Shown here in pieces: positions 55,526 through 64,000 of a stretch of 64,000 bases of DNA; the stretch's first letter is position 1, and the number at the start of each line of letters is the position of its first letter. This DNA comes from Dendrolimus kikuchii. Its lineage: Eukaryota; Arthropoda; Insecta; Lepidoptera; Lasiocampidae. The stretch spans positions 2,458,001 to 2,522,000 of the forward strand of contig CM034414.1 in assembly GCA_019925095.2 (NCBI GenBank), in the 5' to 3' direction. The notes beneath the pieces were generated by a model. It did no database searches, was not told where the DNA came from, and was given only the letters and a program-made list of their open reading frames with translations. The position numbers and the translations under genes are program-made.

Positions 55526-56326
55526 AACAAAAAATCGAACGAGCGTTACATAGCCGAACGTGACGGCTCAATTTCAGTCAATACCCACTGGACTGGTTGC
55601 CGTTAGGTCCAACAGTCTCACATGCATACGAGCAGGGGGCCTAAGACGCTGCTTATGGTCTTCCCCGTATCCATAGCCAGAGATGTACAAGACACCCTAT
55701 ACAAAGTATCTGAATACAAAATACAAGATACTATTAAAATAAGTATTTTAGATACCAGATACAAGATACTTTTGAAAATGGTATTTGAAATACTAGATAC
55801 GAAATATGTATCTTGTAAATACTTTTTAAAGATAAAACAATTTTTGAAACAAATCACAATTTTATTAAACTTAAGTTTATTACATGAACTATGAATAGAT
55901 CATACAAATGTGATAAAATATTATATTTTTAAGGTTTTAATTGTGACCAGTTCTTCAAACATTTTATCACTCATTCTTCTTCGATGAGGTCTCAATATCG
56001 TACATCCAAAAGAAAAGCTACATAGGGGCAGAACTCGGCGAATAGGTGTTATATTTGAAAATATTCACTTAGAAAGTGTATTCATTGTCCTTTCAACGGA
56101 GGTAATTATCGCAATTTCATGGTTTCACTAAGAAGTTCCTGCACTGCTAAAAGATCTTGCATGGAATTATAATAAGAGTACCATCGGGTCAGTTTAAAAG
56201 CTCCGTTCAGTTTTATCTACACTATAAGGTGGCATAGTAAGTGTAAAAAAATGCATAAATAATTATGACAAAAAGTATTTTTGCAAATAAAGTATTTACA
56301 AAATAATCAGATACTTTTTTTTATAA

Positions 56327-56568
56327 TAATAATAATAATCGGCAGACAAACACACACATTGTATACCCCCAAATTAAGCAAGTTCCGCTTGTGTTATAGG
56401 TAATATACAACGGACTACTCTGGGGCCGATCCCAGACACCCAGACCATAGTAAATAACGGAGAAAATACGTTTCCGAAATTTACTATACCAGGAATCGAA
56501 CCCGGAACCTCTGCGTTGCAGTGAGGTACGCCGGCAAATGCTTAGCCCGCTCAACCACAGAGGCCGTC
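56327..56568 (-). mobile_element. tRNA-derived SINE, full length, with (ATT)n tail
   Basis: Minus-strand head GACGGCCTCTGTGGTTGAGC, B box GGGTTCGATTCC, body as in 9805-10030, and end TTTGTCTGCCGATTATTATT with an ATT microsatellite. Confidence 0.88.
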
Positions 56569-56579
56569 GTTTTTTATTT

Positions 56580-56885
56580 TTTTATTGCAGGAGTTCAGCA
56601 GACAGGCGGACGGCCCACTTGATGGACAGCGGTTACCATCGCCTATGGACATTAGCAACACCAAAGGTGCTACAAATGCGCTGCTGCTCTCTTAAGGGAG
56701 ACTGGAACCTGGTCACTAATGCCGGAACACAGCTCAAGGTTGTTATGGCGGCATACTCTAGACCAGGGGTGGTCGCCATCCAGTCGAGCAAATACCCTAC
56801 CACCTGGCTGTGGGTTGTTTAGTCGCCTCTTACGACAGGCCGCCACGCCGCAGGAAATTGTATTCTTTCTCCGTTCCTGCACGGA
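56580..56885 (-). mobile_element. Retroposon family A, longest copy
   Basis: Poly-T at 56569-56586, then GCAGGAGTTCAGCAGACAGG through GTCGCCTCTTACGACAGGCC to TTCCTGCACGGATAA. On the minus strand it reads 5' CCGTGCAGGAACGGAG...AATAAAAAAAT 3', about 305 bp. The 94- and 123-codon frames are repeat shadows. Confidence 0.85.
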
Positions 56886-57041
56886 TAAGATACTTGAGGA
56901 ATGGTATCTAAATACAAGATACAACATTTTTACAAAGTATCTAGATACAAGATGATGATACGGGTTTTTTATCTTGTATCTGTATTTCAGATACTTGTAT
57001 CTTAGATAAGTCACATCTCTATTCATAACCTGATAACCCAT

Positions 57042-57352
57042 GTGTGTGTGAGTTTTTGTCGGTACTGAAAGGAGATGTTGTGCTGTGCAGTTTTATTGTC
57101 TAAAAATGTGTAAAATTACTCTAAAATGAACAATAGTTGTAGGATATTGATAGTTTTTGAGTATTAATTATATGTTTTGTGAGAAATGTGAACTGTAAAA
57201 TCAAATGTGGCCTTTTGAGTTGTCACCAGAACTCCGTTGAATGACACTACAGCTGATAACCTACAGTTCAGCTGTGCTACACATAGGTTTAAGAAAATGA
57301 AGAAATTACATTGAATCTAAGATCTGGCCCAAAGGCCTAGCTGCCAAGCCAT
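57042..57352 (+). mobile_element. SINE-like retroposon family B, long subtype, copy 5
   Basis: GAGTTTTTGTCGGTACTGAA to CTGCCAAGCCATAAAATAAA, flanked by CCATGTGTGTGT on both sides (57039-57050 and about 57371-57382). It carries the same extra block as copy 3. Confidence 0.85.
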
Positions 57353-57692
57353 AAAATAAAAAATATAATACCATGTGTGTGTCACAAGAAAACATTCCCC
57401 TGCTTAAACAAGAAAAAAAAAATGGTTTTTGTTCTCCGTTCAGCACGGATTATATATGTTATCTAATATCGCTATGCAAAAAACACGGTTTTTTTTTGTT
57501 TTTATCCTCGTTTGTTGTTTTACAACGACATTTAATAACAATTAGCAGATTGTAATCTTGTATTTAAGATATCTTGTCTTCGTTAGACTATCTAGAATCT
57601 AGATAGTCCAAAATATACCTCCCCGATTACAAAATGGGAAGCCCGTTATTTGCGCTCTAGTAACATTCTCTCCTTAATGACACCTGTACAAC

Positions 57693-57836
57693 CCGCAAGA
57701 GTTAACTTGAGACTTCGCTCGGGTGACGTAAGCGCGAGGTACTGACTCGATCGTACGCGTCGATGGCGAGAGCGGTAAGAAGGCGGGTAGGGAGGGGAGC
57801 GCGCATTCCGCTCAGGTCTCAAGTTAACTCTTGCGG
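57693..57836. mobile_element. 144-bp GC-rich MITE with perfect 21-bp TIRs
   Basis: CCGCAAGAGTTAACTTGAGA plus one base at the left is exactly inverted at 57816-57836. The interior is GC-rich, with CGCGAGGTACTGACTCGATC. No target duplication was recognised. No other copy in the window. Confidence 0.75.
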
Positions 57837-57869
57837 ATAATACACACTACTTCCTTCGTTGATATCTCT

Positions 57870-57983
57870 TTCACGGTACAGGCTGTCCATTTATGGAACT
57901 CACTGCCACTCAACATCGGACAAGCTAAATCCATATTGTCTTTTAAACTGATGATTGTTACTAAATATCTTTGGTTTTCGTGA
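57870..57983 (+). pseudogene. Jockey-like LINE ORF2 C-terminus
   Basis: The plus strand reads FTVQAVHLWNSLPLNIGQAK, then SILSFKLMIVTKYLWFS and a stop. 'F.VQAV.LWNSLP..IRQA.S...FK' is the common end of jockey-like ORF2 proteins. 5'-truncated. Confidence 0.75.
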
Positions 57984-58134
57984 GTTTAAAACATGCTGCT
58001 GATTCTATATATAATATGATATATCTTATTTTTGTATCTTCTATTTTATATACTACACTTTAGAAACTTTCTTATACAATTTTACAATTTACAATATTAC
58101 AATAATAACTACTATTATATACATATTTACAAGT

Positions 58135-58290
58135 AAAAGATGTAGTCCAGATCGCTCTCGGTGGGGAGCGTTCCCAAAATGCTGGCCGCATTCCCGCGTT
58201 GTATGGCAACGCTAATACGTTGCCCTAATGCTTTGCCCTAAATATAGGCCAGCCCTTTGGTCACGCGAGAAATTTGGAAGATCTAACGTA
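58135..58290 (-). pseudogene. LINE C-terminal fragment, family N copy 3
   Basis: The minus strand reads [12 protein letters not shown], and after frame changes [17 protein letters not shown] sequence, as in 31577-31800. Confidence 0.6.
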
Positions 58291-58596
58291 TCGCCTTGAA
58301 AGGAAGTTGTACACGTTTATTTGTTACTTTGCTATTGTGTGTGACATTTAATGAATGCATGTTTGTGTTGTGGTGTACCTTAAGAATAACTTATCATATT
58401 AATTTATTCTAGTTTTGATACTAAACTTATATTGATGTAGAGTGTATCTGTTACATGCTGGTGTTGTGAGGAAGTGCATGTGCAGTGTGTGCCTTATGTG
58501 TATACCTATATATATTATCTTAACTAGTGCCATGGGTCTGGGTTATTAATTTTTAGGCTCTTTGTGTGTTTTAGTTTGTTTGTGAAGCGTGCTACA

Positions 58597-58885
58597 CAGG
58601 GGCGGATTTAGAAATATGACGCCTGTAGGCTATTCAATTTTTACCGCCCCTACCGATAAATCGATACCCTAATTCACAATCATATTAATTAGATCATTTT
58701 TTTGTCAATGAAATTGTAACTTTATGATTTGTGTACTATAGTCTTGAATTAGACCTCCTTTTTACCGTAGTTTGAAGATTGTGTAAGACATAATATATAT
58801 AAAATTTGGCCCCAAATTTGCCGCCCCTCCAAAATCTGCCGCCCTAGGCTCCAGCCTACTCAGCCTATTGGTAAATCTGCCACTG
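58597..58885. mobile_element. hAT-type MITE with 8-bp duplication
   Basis: The left end CAGGGGCGGATTTAGAAATA and right end GTAAATCTGCCACTG are inverted with one mismatch in the core. GTGCTACA is duplicated exactly (58589-58596, 58886-58893). 289 bp, noncoding. Confidence 0.9.
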
Positions 58886-58989
58886 GTGCTACATATAAGA
58901 CAACTGTAGAGGTCGAATTTCCTTACAATGAAAAAAAAAGCTAATAACCGAGTCAAGGGGATGTAAGAAGTGAAATAGAACTAATTTAG

Positions 58990-59170
58990 ATTCTTTTAAA
59001 AATTTTTGTTTCTTTGTTTGTACGGACTAATGTCCGAAACGGCTGGACCGATTTAAATAAAATTTTGTATGCTGGTGGCTTATATCCCTGGTCAATAAAT
59101 AGGATTCTTTTGATCCCGAAAAATTAAAGAGTTCCCGTGGGATAGTTATAAAAAACTTTAATTACTTAAA
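58990..59170 (+). mobile_element. RTE-type noncoding repeat
   Basis: TTTGTTTGTACGGACTAATG, ACGGCTGGACCGATTTAAAT and AGGATTCTTTTGATCCCG resemble the repeat at 6441-6870. Confidence 0.6.
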
Positions 59171-59307
59171 TAGCTAATTATACAACTTATGCAACTAATT
59201 AAGTATTGATATTATAAATACATACATACATACAATAAAACAATTTATACATTAAAAAGACGAGATTCCGCGAAAAAGTAAAACCTTACAAAAACAGTTA
59301 CTTTTTT

Positions 59308-59545
59308 TTTTTTTATTGCGGGAGATCAGCAGACAGGCAGACGGCCCACTTAATGGAAAGCGGTTACCATCGCCTATGGACATTTGCAACATCAAAAGTG
59401 CTACAGCTGTGCTGCTGCTCTCTTAAGGGAGACTGGAACCTGGTCACTAATGCCGTAACACAACTCAAGGTTGTTATGGCGACATACTTTAGACCAGGGG
59501 TGGTAGCCATCCAGTCGGGCAAATGCCCTACCACCTGGGATAATT
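59308..59545 (-). mobile_element. Retroposon family A copy
   Basis: Poly-T run, then GCGGGAGATCAGCAGACAGG to GCAAATGCCCTACCACCTGG. It lacks the 5' third. Confidence 0.8.
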
Positions 59546-59853
59546 ACCTACTAGCATAGCGTATTTCATCATCATATTAAAGAAACTAGATGGCGCTGAT
59601 AGTATTCTACTCGCGATCGTGGCGCGGACGAAGTCGCGAGCATCAGCTAGTATTAAATGAAGTTCTTTTTTATAAATGATTCATCTTAAATTATACAACA
59701 TTAAAATTACAATCTAATCTAGGAAATAAGACTAATGAGTAATTTAAATCTGACCTAAAATAACTAGATATAACTTAAACTCAATTACATTCCTTATACA
59801 TTTTTATACACAAAGCATATTTTGAGAATTTGTACGCCGCATTTTCAGCAAAC

Positions 59854-59924
59854 AAGGTTTGCACTCAGCATATTGCTGTGTCGGAATAATATCCGACACA
59901 ACGCTGATTTTCAGTGCAAACCTT
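59854..59924. ncRNA. 71-nt hairpin, microRNA-precursor-like (or foldback MITE)
   Basis: AAGGTTTGCACT pairs with AGTGCAAACCTT at the ends and TGTGTCGGA with TCCGACACA around an ATAATA loop. Small internal mismatches near AGCAT/CGCTGAT complete an imperfect stem of about 32 bp. Length, loop and bulges fit a pre-miRNA, but no conserved miRNA sequence is recognised. Confidence 0.35.
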
Positions 59925-59929
59925 CCTTT

Positions 59930-60095
59930 AGGTGTAAGACCAAAATGACCCAGTTTTGTTAATTAAATAATAAATGAGAATAATAATTAATAAAAACTAA
60001 TTCTACTTATATAATATTTAAATTGTAAAAAAACAAATAAATAAATTTTAATAAAAAACCAACAATAAATACGTTGCTACAAAATAAAAATATAT
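59930..60095. other. AT-rich spacer
   Basis: No feature supported. Confidence 0.35.
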
Positions 60096-60104
60096 ATAGG
60101 CTGT

Positions 60105-60240
60105 GCACAAGATTGACTCGCGTTACAAGTCAAGCGATAAAGCCGCCCATTGTTCTAGTGGAAATGTATTCATATTAAATAAATAAATTGTCTAGGTTTA
60201 AGTTATGGTGAACAATAAAGAATTTTCATTCATTTATTCA
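60105..60240 (+). mobile_element. LINE 3' tail, 5'-truncated
   Basis: CAAGCGATAAAGCCGCCCAT, GTTATGGTGAACAATAAAGA and an ATTCATTTATTCAT microsatellite; the family seen at 61165-61312. Confidence 0.7.
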
Positions 60241-60263
60241 TACATCACTATTAATCACACCGG

Positions 60264-60390
60264 CCCGGCTCCTATATATTACCGACCGTTCATTTGCCTT
60301 ATTATCGGTTAATTTGACATAAGCTCCATACAAGTAATGTCCAAATTCAACCAATGGTAGGGCAAATGAGTGAATAGATATAGGAACTAT
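60264..60390. mobile_element. Foldback MITE family J, copy 3
   Basis: GACCGTTCATTTGCCTTATT pairs with GGTAGGGCAAATGAGTGAAT around TTGACATAAGCTCCATACAA. It ends with ATATAGGAAC, complementary to the CTCCTATAT start. Confidence 0.75.
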
Positions 60391-60538
60391 CTGACTGACG
60401 CAAACCTCGTGAATCCTACCCAAGCTTAGGCAGTCAAGTTTGTAATGAATGTTTCACTCCATTTGACGCTTCTGTTCTCATAGGCTCCGTCTATACTTTT
60501 ATTTGTCTGAGGTTACATATTATGTAAAACAATATATG

Positions 60539-61371
60539 AAACGGACAAGTGGAAAAACGCAACAACATTTTAACTTGAAGTTTTACGGGCAGGTCTTCAA
60601 TTTGGACAAGTACATTAATACCTACATTTACGCAAGTATGACCACGTTTCTGAATTGTGAAAAAAGCTCAAGTGGTTGCCAATTCGTTTACGCCGGAATA
60701 CTCACATTCTTTCATTGCTTTATAGTATTTTATTCATCCCTAATACTCCACAGTACGTTAAAGAACGCTTCGAATTTATTTCTTGCTCTCACAATTTACG
60801 CCCTTCCAGTCAACATAAACTTATTACTCCTATTCATAATACAACGTTCTTCAATAATTCTTTCACGGTTAAAGCTGTCCATGTTTGGAATTCATTGCCT
60901 GTTACTGTCAGACAAGCAAAATCCCTAATAACATTTAAGAACTTAGTCAGGAAATTCTATCTGCAATATAATGATATGTAATTTTATATAATTAGTAGAT
61001 ATTATATTGCATATAGTTATATGTTTATTATGTTTAAATAGTTGCATATTATCACCATATCTTGTATATGTATATAACTTATTTGTATATATAATATAGT
61101 TATATATTTTTTATTAAAATGTACGTAATCGTACAATAATTATGTATACCACCGTCGCCACTCCTAATCAGAATATTCTTGCCACGGGTTGTCTGGAAGA
61201 GATCGCTTTTTAGCGATAAGACCGCCCTTTGTACCCAACTAGACTAATACTAGTTCGTAAGTTTTTCTGTAATGGTGTACAATAAAGTGTTATCCATCTA
61301 TCTATCTATTAATAATCTGCCGGTAAAACTTCAGGTTAAATTTTTGTTGCGATTCGTTTTGCCACTTGAAA
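60539..61371. mobile_element. Foldback MITE split by a LINE insertion
   Basis: The left arm 60539-60595 (GGACAAGTGGAAAAACGCAA, AACTTGAAGTTTTACGGGCA) and right arm 61316-61371 (CTGCCGGTAAAACTTCAGGT, GCGATTCGTTTTGCCACTTG) are the two halves of the hairpin family intact at 13738-13891. Confidence 0.8.
60600..61312 (+). pseudogene. Jockey-like LINE 3' end with ORF2 C-terminus and 3' UTR
   Basis: The frame 60676-60981 reads RFEFISCSHNLRPSSQHKLI, then FFNNSFTVKAVHVWNSLPVT and VRQAKSLITFKNLVRKFY, a typical jockey-like ORF2 ending with its stop. The 3' UTR follows, with AGAGATCGCTTTTTAGCGAT and GTGTACAATAAAGTGTTAT blocks and a (ATCT)n tail at about 61295-61312. A 5'-truncated copy inserted into the hairpin MITE. 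Confidence 0.85.
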
Positions 61372-61379
61372 ATCATATA

Positions 61380-62155
61380 TTACATTCCATATCAAAGTGT
61401 GTCTATGTTATAATAATTAAAAAAATGGGCTATAACAAAGCGGAAGTCTTTCTTTCTTTTTTTTAATTTACTATCCTAGTCTTATAATTTTTGGCTCTGT
61501 TACCTATTAAAATCTTTCCACTTGCACCATGGCGCCACCTAATTTGGCTGCTTTTCAATAGACAGTTTTTGATACACGAGTGGTCCTCCTTACTTCTACC
61601 TTATTGACACTGACCAGATACACAAAACGTTGTACGCCATATTTAAAAAGAAGAAGTCCCCGCCAAAAATTCTCAAGTTTATTACACAGCCATGACAATG
61701 TTAGGTGTCATTAGACAATGTCATAGCTTTTTTTAATCAAAGGTCATGTGACATGGCAAAGGCATTGAAATAATTAAACTTTAGACTTTAATCAATATAA
61801 TTTCATTAGAACAAATCGATTTACCTTGTAATCCTGCATGTAACACGCAAAACCACTTAATTATCTTATAAAACGCATTTTTATGATTGAAATCGACGAA
61901 TAAAATACATTTTCGCATGTATTTCTATAACATTAGTAAGAATTAAGATGTTATGATAAAAATTTAGATTAATATCTAATATAATTAATCGTTAATTGGT
62001 TTACTTATTTGTTATCTTGATTTCTTCAATATATTAAACAATAGTAGATTATCGTTTTGAGTATTTTTTTAAACGTATTTTTTTTAACGGTAGCAAAGTA
62101 ATTTTCGTAGAGATAAGCAGCTTATAAGATTCTATCTAGTCTTGTGTTTATTCGG
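61380..62155. other. AT-rich intergenic sequence
   Basis: No gene or repeat recognised. Confidence 0.35.
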
Positions 62156-62157
62156 TC

Positions 62158-62485
62158 ATCTAATTAACGGTTCCTATTCATGAATTTTGACAGTACTTGT
62201 ATGGAGCTTATGTCAATTTTTTTTTAACCAGGGGAAATCCGTTTGAGGACTAAGCCGCAACAGGCACAGAAGCCTGGGGGGATAATTTGCGACCTGTGGT
62301 GCCACGCTATTGCCACTCCCCAGTTAGGAATACCCACTAAAATCCCTGGGTGTTCCATCCTGCGCCTTATGCCAGGGTTACGGGTAAATGGGATTCCCAG
62401 CTCCGCGGGCCCTGGCAGGAAAACTATCAAATTTTAATAATAAGGCAAATGAACGGTCGGTAAGGTATAGGAACCGGCCATTAGA
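62158..62485. mobile_element. Foldback MITE family J, copy 4, split by retroposon E
   Basis: TTAACGGTTCCTATTCATGA...TTGTATGGAGCTTATGTCAA at 62164-62217 and AATAAGGCAAATGAACGGTC...GGAACCGGCCATTA at 62438-62485 are the two halves. Confidence 0.75.
62221..62426 (-). mobile_element. GC-rich retroposon family E, 5'-truncated
   Basis: Starts with a T run and CCAGGGGAAATCCGTTTGAG and ends at GGGCCCTGGCAGGAAA. It is half the length of 40678-41101 and lacks its 5' part. The flanks GTCAATTTT and TCAAATTTT are a near-duplication. Confidence 0.75.
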
Positions 62486-62489
62486 AGTC

Positions 62490-63130
62490 CTTGCGGAAGA
62501 TCAGTGCCGATTGTGAAATCAGCGTTATAGTGTGCATGGCCTTTTTAGGACACCATAATTGATTGCTATGTTGATCATTTTATATTTCTTTTTGTATCTT
62601 GTCCTAGATAAATATTTTCTTTCTTTCAGTAAAACGTAGCGAAACATGTCATGTGATTAATAACAGTTTATAAGGGTACAGAGCGCAAATTCGCGGAATA
62701 TAGTCTTGTGTAGTTCATGAACGATGTACAATTAGGAACCAATTCCCTACAACACTACACTGAACTAAAAGAAATGATTCACATTTGTTGGAATCTCCAC
62801 CAAAAAGTTTTCATTGTGGCTGATAAAGTGTTACTGGCCACAATATACTATTTTTAAATTTGGAACATTGATGTTATTTTTATCTGTATTTTCCCCCTCG
62901 ATTAAAATCGTTATATATTTCATTTCGCACGTACGCACGCTTTAGCTTAGCTCTACAAAGCAAATTAATATGTATTACACATAATTCGTACATAGACATT
63001 ACTTTTGTTGTTTAAAGTATTGTAACAGTATATTTCATAAGGCCAAAGAGGTTATGTACGCAGTACATATCCTTTACCAAGATTCCATCTTGAATTAAAT
63101 GACATACGGGCTCCTGATTTTTTTATATTT
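62490..63130. other. AT-rich sequence upstream of the last retroposon
   Basis: TATAAGGG at 62670 could be a TATA-like motif, but no convincing exon follows. Intronic if the 32471-63456 splice is real. Confidence 0.35.
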
Positions 63131-63133
63131 TTT

Positions 63134-63428
63134 ATTGCAGGAGTTCAACAGATAGGCAGACGGCCCACTTGATGGAAAGCGGTTACCATCGCCTATGGAT
63201 ATTTGCAACACCAAAGGTGCTACAAATACGCTGCCGCTCTCTTAAGGGAGACTGGAACCTGGCCACTAATGCCGGAACACAACTCGAGGTTGTTATGGCG
63301 ACATACTTTAGACCAGGGTTGGTAGCCATCCAGTTGGGCAAATGCCCTACCACCTGGCTGTGGGTTGTTTTGTCACCTTTTACGACAGGCTACCCGGCCG
63401 CAGGAAATTGTATTCTTTCTCCGTTCCT
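63134..63428 (-). mobile_element. Retroposon family A copy ending 28 bp from a splice acceptor
   Basis: Poly-T/ATTGCAGGAGTTCAACAGAT to TTCTTTCTCCGTTCCTCAT. Its 5' end (minus strand) stops just before the pyrimidine tract of the acceptor at 63454-63455. Confidence 0.82.
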
Positions 63429-63455
63429 CATAAATTTAATATTTTTTGTCCACAG

Positions 63456-63922
63456 TTCAAACTTCAATCTTCCTTTTGATGGCTGGAGTAGTTATTGGTG
63501 GTGCTATCAATACAGTTGATGTAAATTTAAATGCAACCCTAGTAGCAAATACAATGTCAGCGCCCATAAATACGACAGCAAAACATGAAAATGCTACAGT
63601 AGTAGCTAGTAACACTACGTCAGCACATTCAACTACGACCGTGAAACCTGTTAACGCTACGGCAGTGCCTAGCAATACTACGTCAGCACCATCGACTACG
63701 ACCAAGAAACCGGTTAACGCTACGACAGTGCCTAGCAATACTACGTCAGCACCTTCGACTACGACCGTGAAACCTTCAAATACAACGTCAGCTGGGAACA
63801 GTACTACAGCAAAACCTAGTAATAAGACAACGACTACGACAGAGAATCCGAGTAAAGGTGGAACGTACCCTCACTTCCATGACGTAGATCCGAACACTTT
63901 ATCTTGTGATCCTGATGGACAT
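63456..63922 (+). CDS. Mucin-like secreted protein, internal exon (partial gene)
   Basis: The acceptor TTTTTTGTCCACAG (63442-63455) and donor CAT|GTAAGT (63922|63923) bound a 467-base exon: phase 1 entry, phase 0 exit. The first codons give QTSIFLLMAGVVIGGAINTV, a hydrophobic segment like the core and cleavage site of a signal peptide. About 110 residues rich in Thr, Ser, Asn, Ala and Pro follow, with about 11 N-X-T/S sequons. They include three tandem 21-residue units (63590-63652, 63653-63715, 63716-63778; motifs PSNTTSAPSTTT and KPVNAT). The exon closes with NPSKGGTYPHFHDVDPNTLS and CDPDGH, where a Cys-containing domain probably starts and continues in exons right of the window. The product is likely secreted and heavily glycosylated. 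The family of the C-terminal domain cannot be told. Reading through the donor gives only a short hydrophobic run. Confidence 0.75.
63590..63778 (+). repeat. Three tandem 63-bp coding repeats in the mucin-like exon
   Basis: In-frame 63-bp units, each beginning AAYGCTAC and containing AATACTACGTCAGCACC-like sequence. Units 2 and 3 are closer to each other than to unit 1. Copy number is a likely source of length variation. Confidence 0.8.
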
Positions 63923-63987
63923 GTAAGTCTATGTTTTTACTTATATTGTGTGCTAGCTGTGGTTGCTATTTCATCTTGATGGCCTTT

Positions 63988-64000
63988 GACGGTCTCTGTG
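63988..64000 (+). mobile_element. Possible start of a tRNA-type SINE cut by the window edge
   Basis: GACGGTCTCTGTG matches the first 13 bases of the SINE at 9805 with one change. Confidence 0.4.

Larger units (their letters stand above)
55678..57021. mobile_element. hAT-like element hosting two retroposons
   Basis: CAGAGATGTACAAGACACCC at the left and ATAAGTCACATCTCTA at the right are imperfect TIRs. The flanks TCCATAGC and TTCATAAC agree at 6 of 8 positions, a worn 8-bp duplication. The interior is dominated by ATACAAGATAC/GTATCTTGTAT motifs. It contains the SINE 56327-56568 and retroposon A 56580-56885. Confidence 0.75.

Noticed and set aside
62669..62860. TATAAGGG followed by an ATG frame of 46 codons as an alternative first exon for the mucin-like gene
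   Set aside because: No donor of the right phase follows and the peptide lacks a hydrophobic leader; the candidate at 32465 fits better, though it is far away.
63457..63738. 93-codon frame antisense to the mucin-like exon
   Set aside because: Shadow of the coding repeats on the plus strand.
1..64000. CRISPR array or prokaryotic operon
   Set aside because: No regularly spaced short direct repeats; the window is eukaryotic.

Overview
The window looks like a gene-poor, repeat-dense piece of an insect nuclear genome, most likely a moth or butterfly. It is AT-rich, has spliced genes with GT-AG introns, and carries retroposon families of lepidopteran type. These include tRNA-derived SINEs, jockey/CR1-like and RTE-like LINE 3' ends with microsatellite tails, and a retroposon whose 3' tail matches the conserved end I know from lepidopteran LINEs. 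No bacterial operons, CRISPR arrays, rRNA genes or functional tRNA genes were seen.

Host coding evidence is limited to four places. (1) A 22-codon terminal exon at 777-842 (+) ends an unrecognised gene that begins left of the window. (2) A complete two-exon gene at 44583-46362 (-) encodes a 388-residue protein with two SUMO-like domains, of the NFATC2IP/NIP45 (Rad60/Esc2) family. (3) An internal exon at 63456-63922 (+) encodes a hydrophobic leader followed by a Ser/Thr-rich, N-glycosylation-rich mucin-like repeat region; the gene continues beyond the right edge. (4) A candidate promoter and tiny first exon at 32299-32471 (+) consists of a TATA box, an initiator and Met-Phe plus one base before a strong donor. 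Its phase matches the mucin-like exon. If they join, the product starts with a complete signal peptide and the intron is 31 kb, with the NIP45-like gene nested inside on the other strand.

The rest is mostly mobile DNA, layered by nesting. Region by region: 1-2400, one arm of a 17-kb-spaced inverted repeat, the terminal exon and a decayed jockey-like RT. 3793-3940, a perfect 67-bp-arm palindrome. 6300-9306, nested inverted-repeat elements. 9600-11600, a tRNA-SINE, a LINE end and a hAT MITE with an 8-bp duplication. 11770-13900, nested MITEs including a pogo-type one. 15345-17784, a long-TIR element and the second inverted-repeat arm. 18240-19560, RTE-like LINE ends and a GC-rich retroposon. 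19966-20531 and 38887-39463, two Harbinger MITEs that keep a 48-codon ORF. 20905-22080, duplicated retroposon A copies and SINE B. 25300-29150, a decayed jockey-like LINE. 29367-30832, a rearranged Tc1 element. 34255-35875, an inverted pair of tRNA-SINEs. 36670-37563, a long-TIR element. 39500-42540, GC-rich retroposons nested in other repeats. 49265-51420, more SINE B and RTE-type repeats. 52496-58885, a series of hAT-type elements, two with perfect 8-bp duplications. 60539-61371, a LINE end inside a foldback MITE.

All calls come from reading the sequence by eye. Family names rest on recognised motifs, TIRs and target-site duplications. No database search was run, and boundaries without a duplication are approximate.
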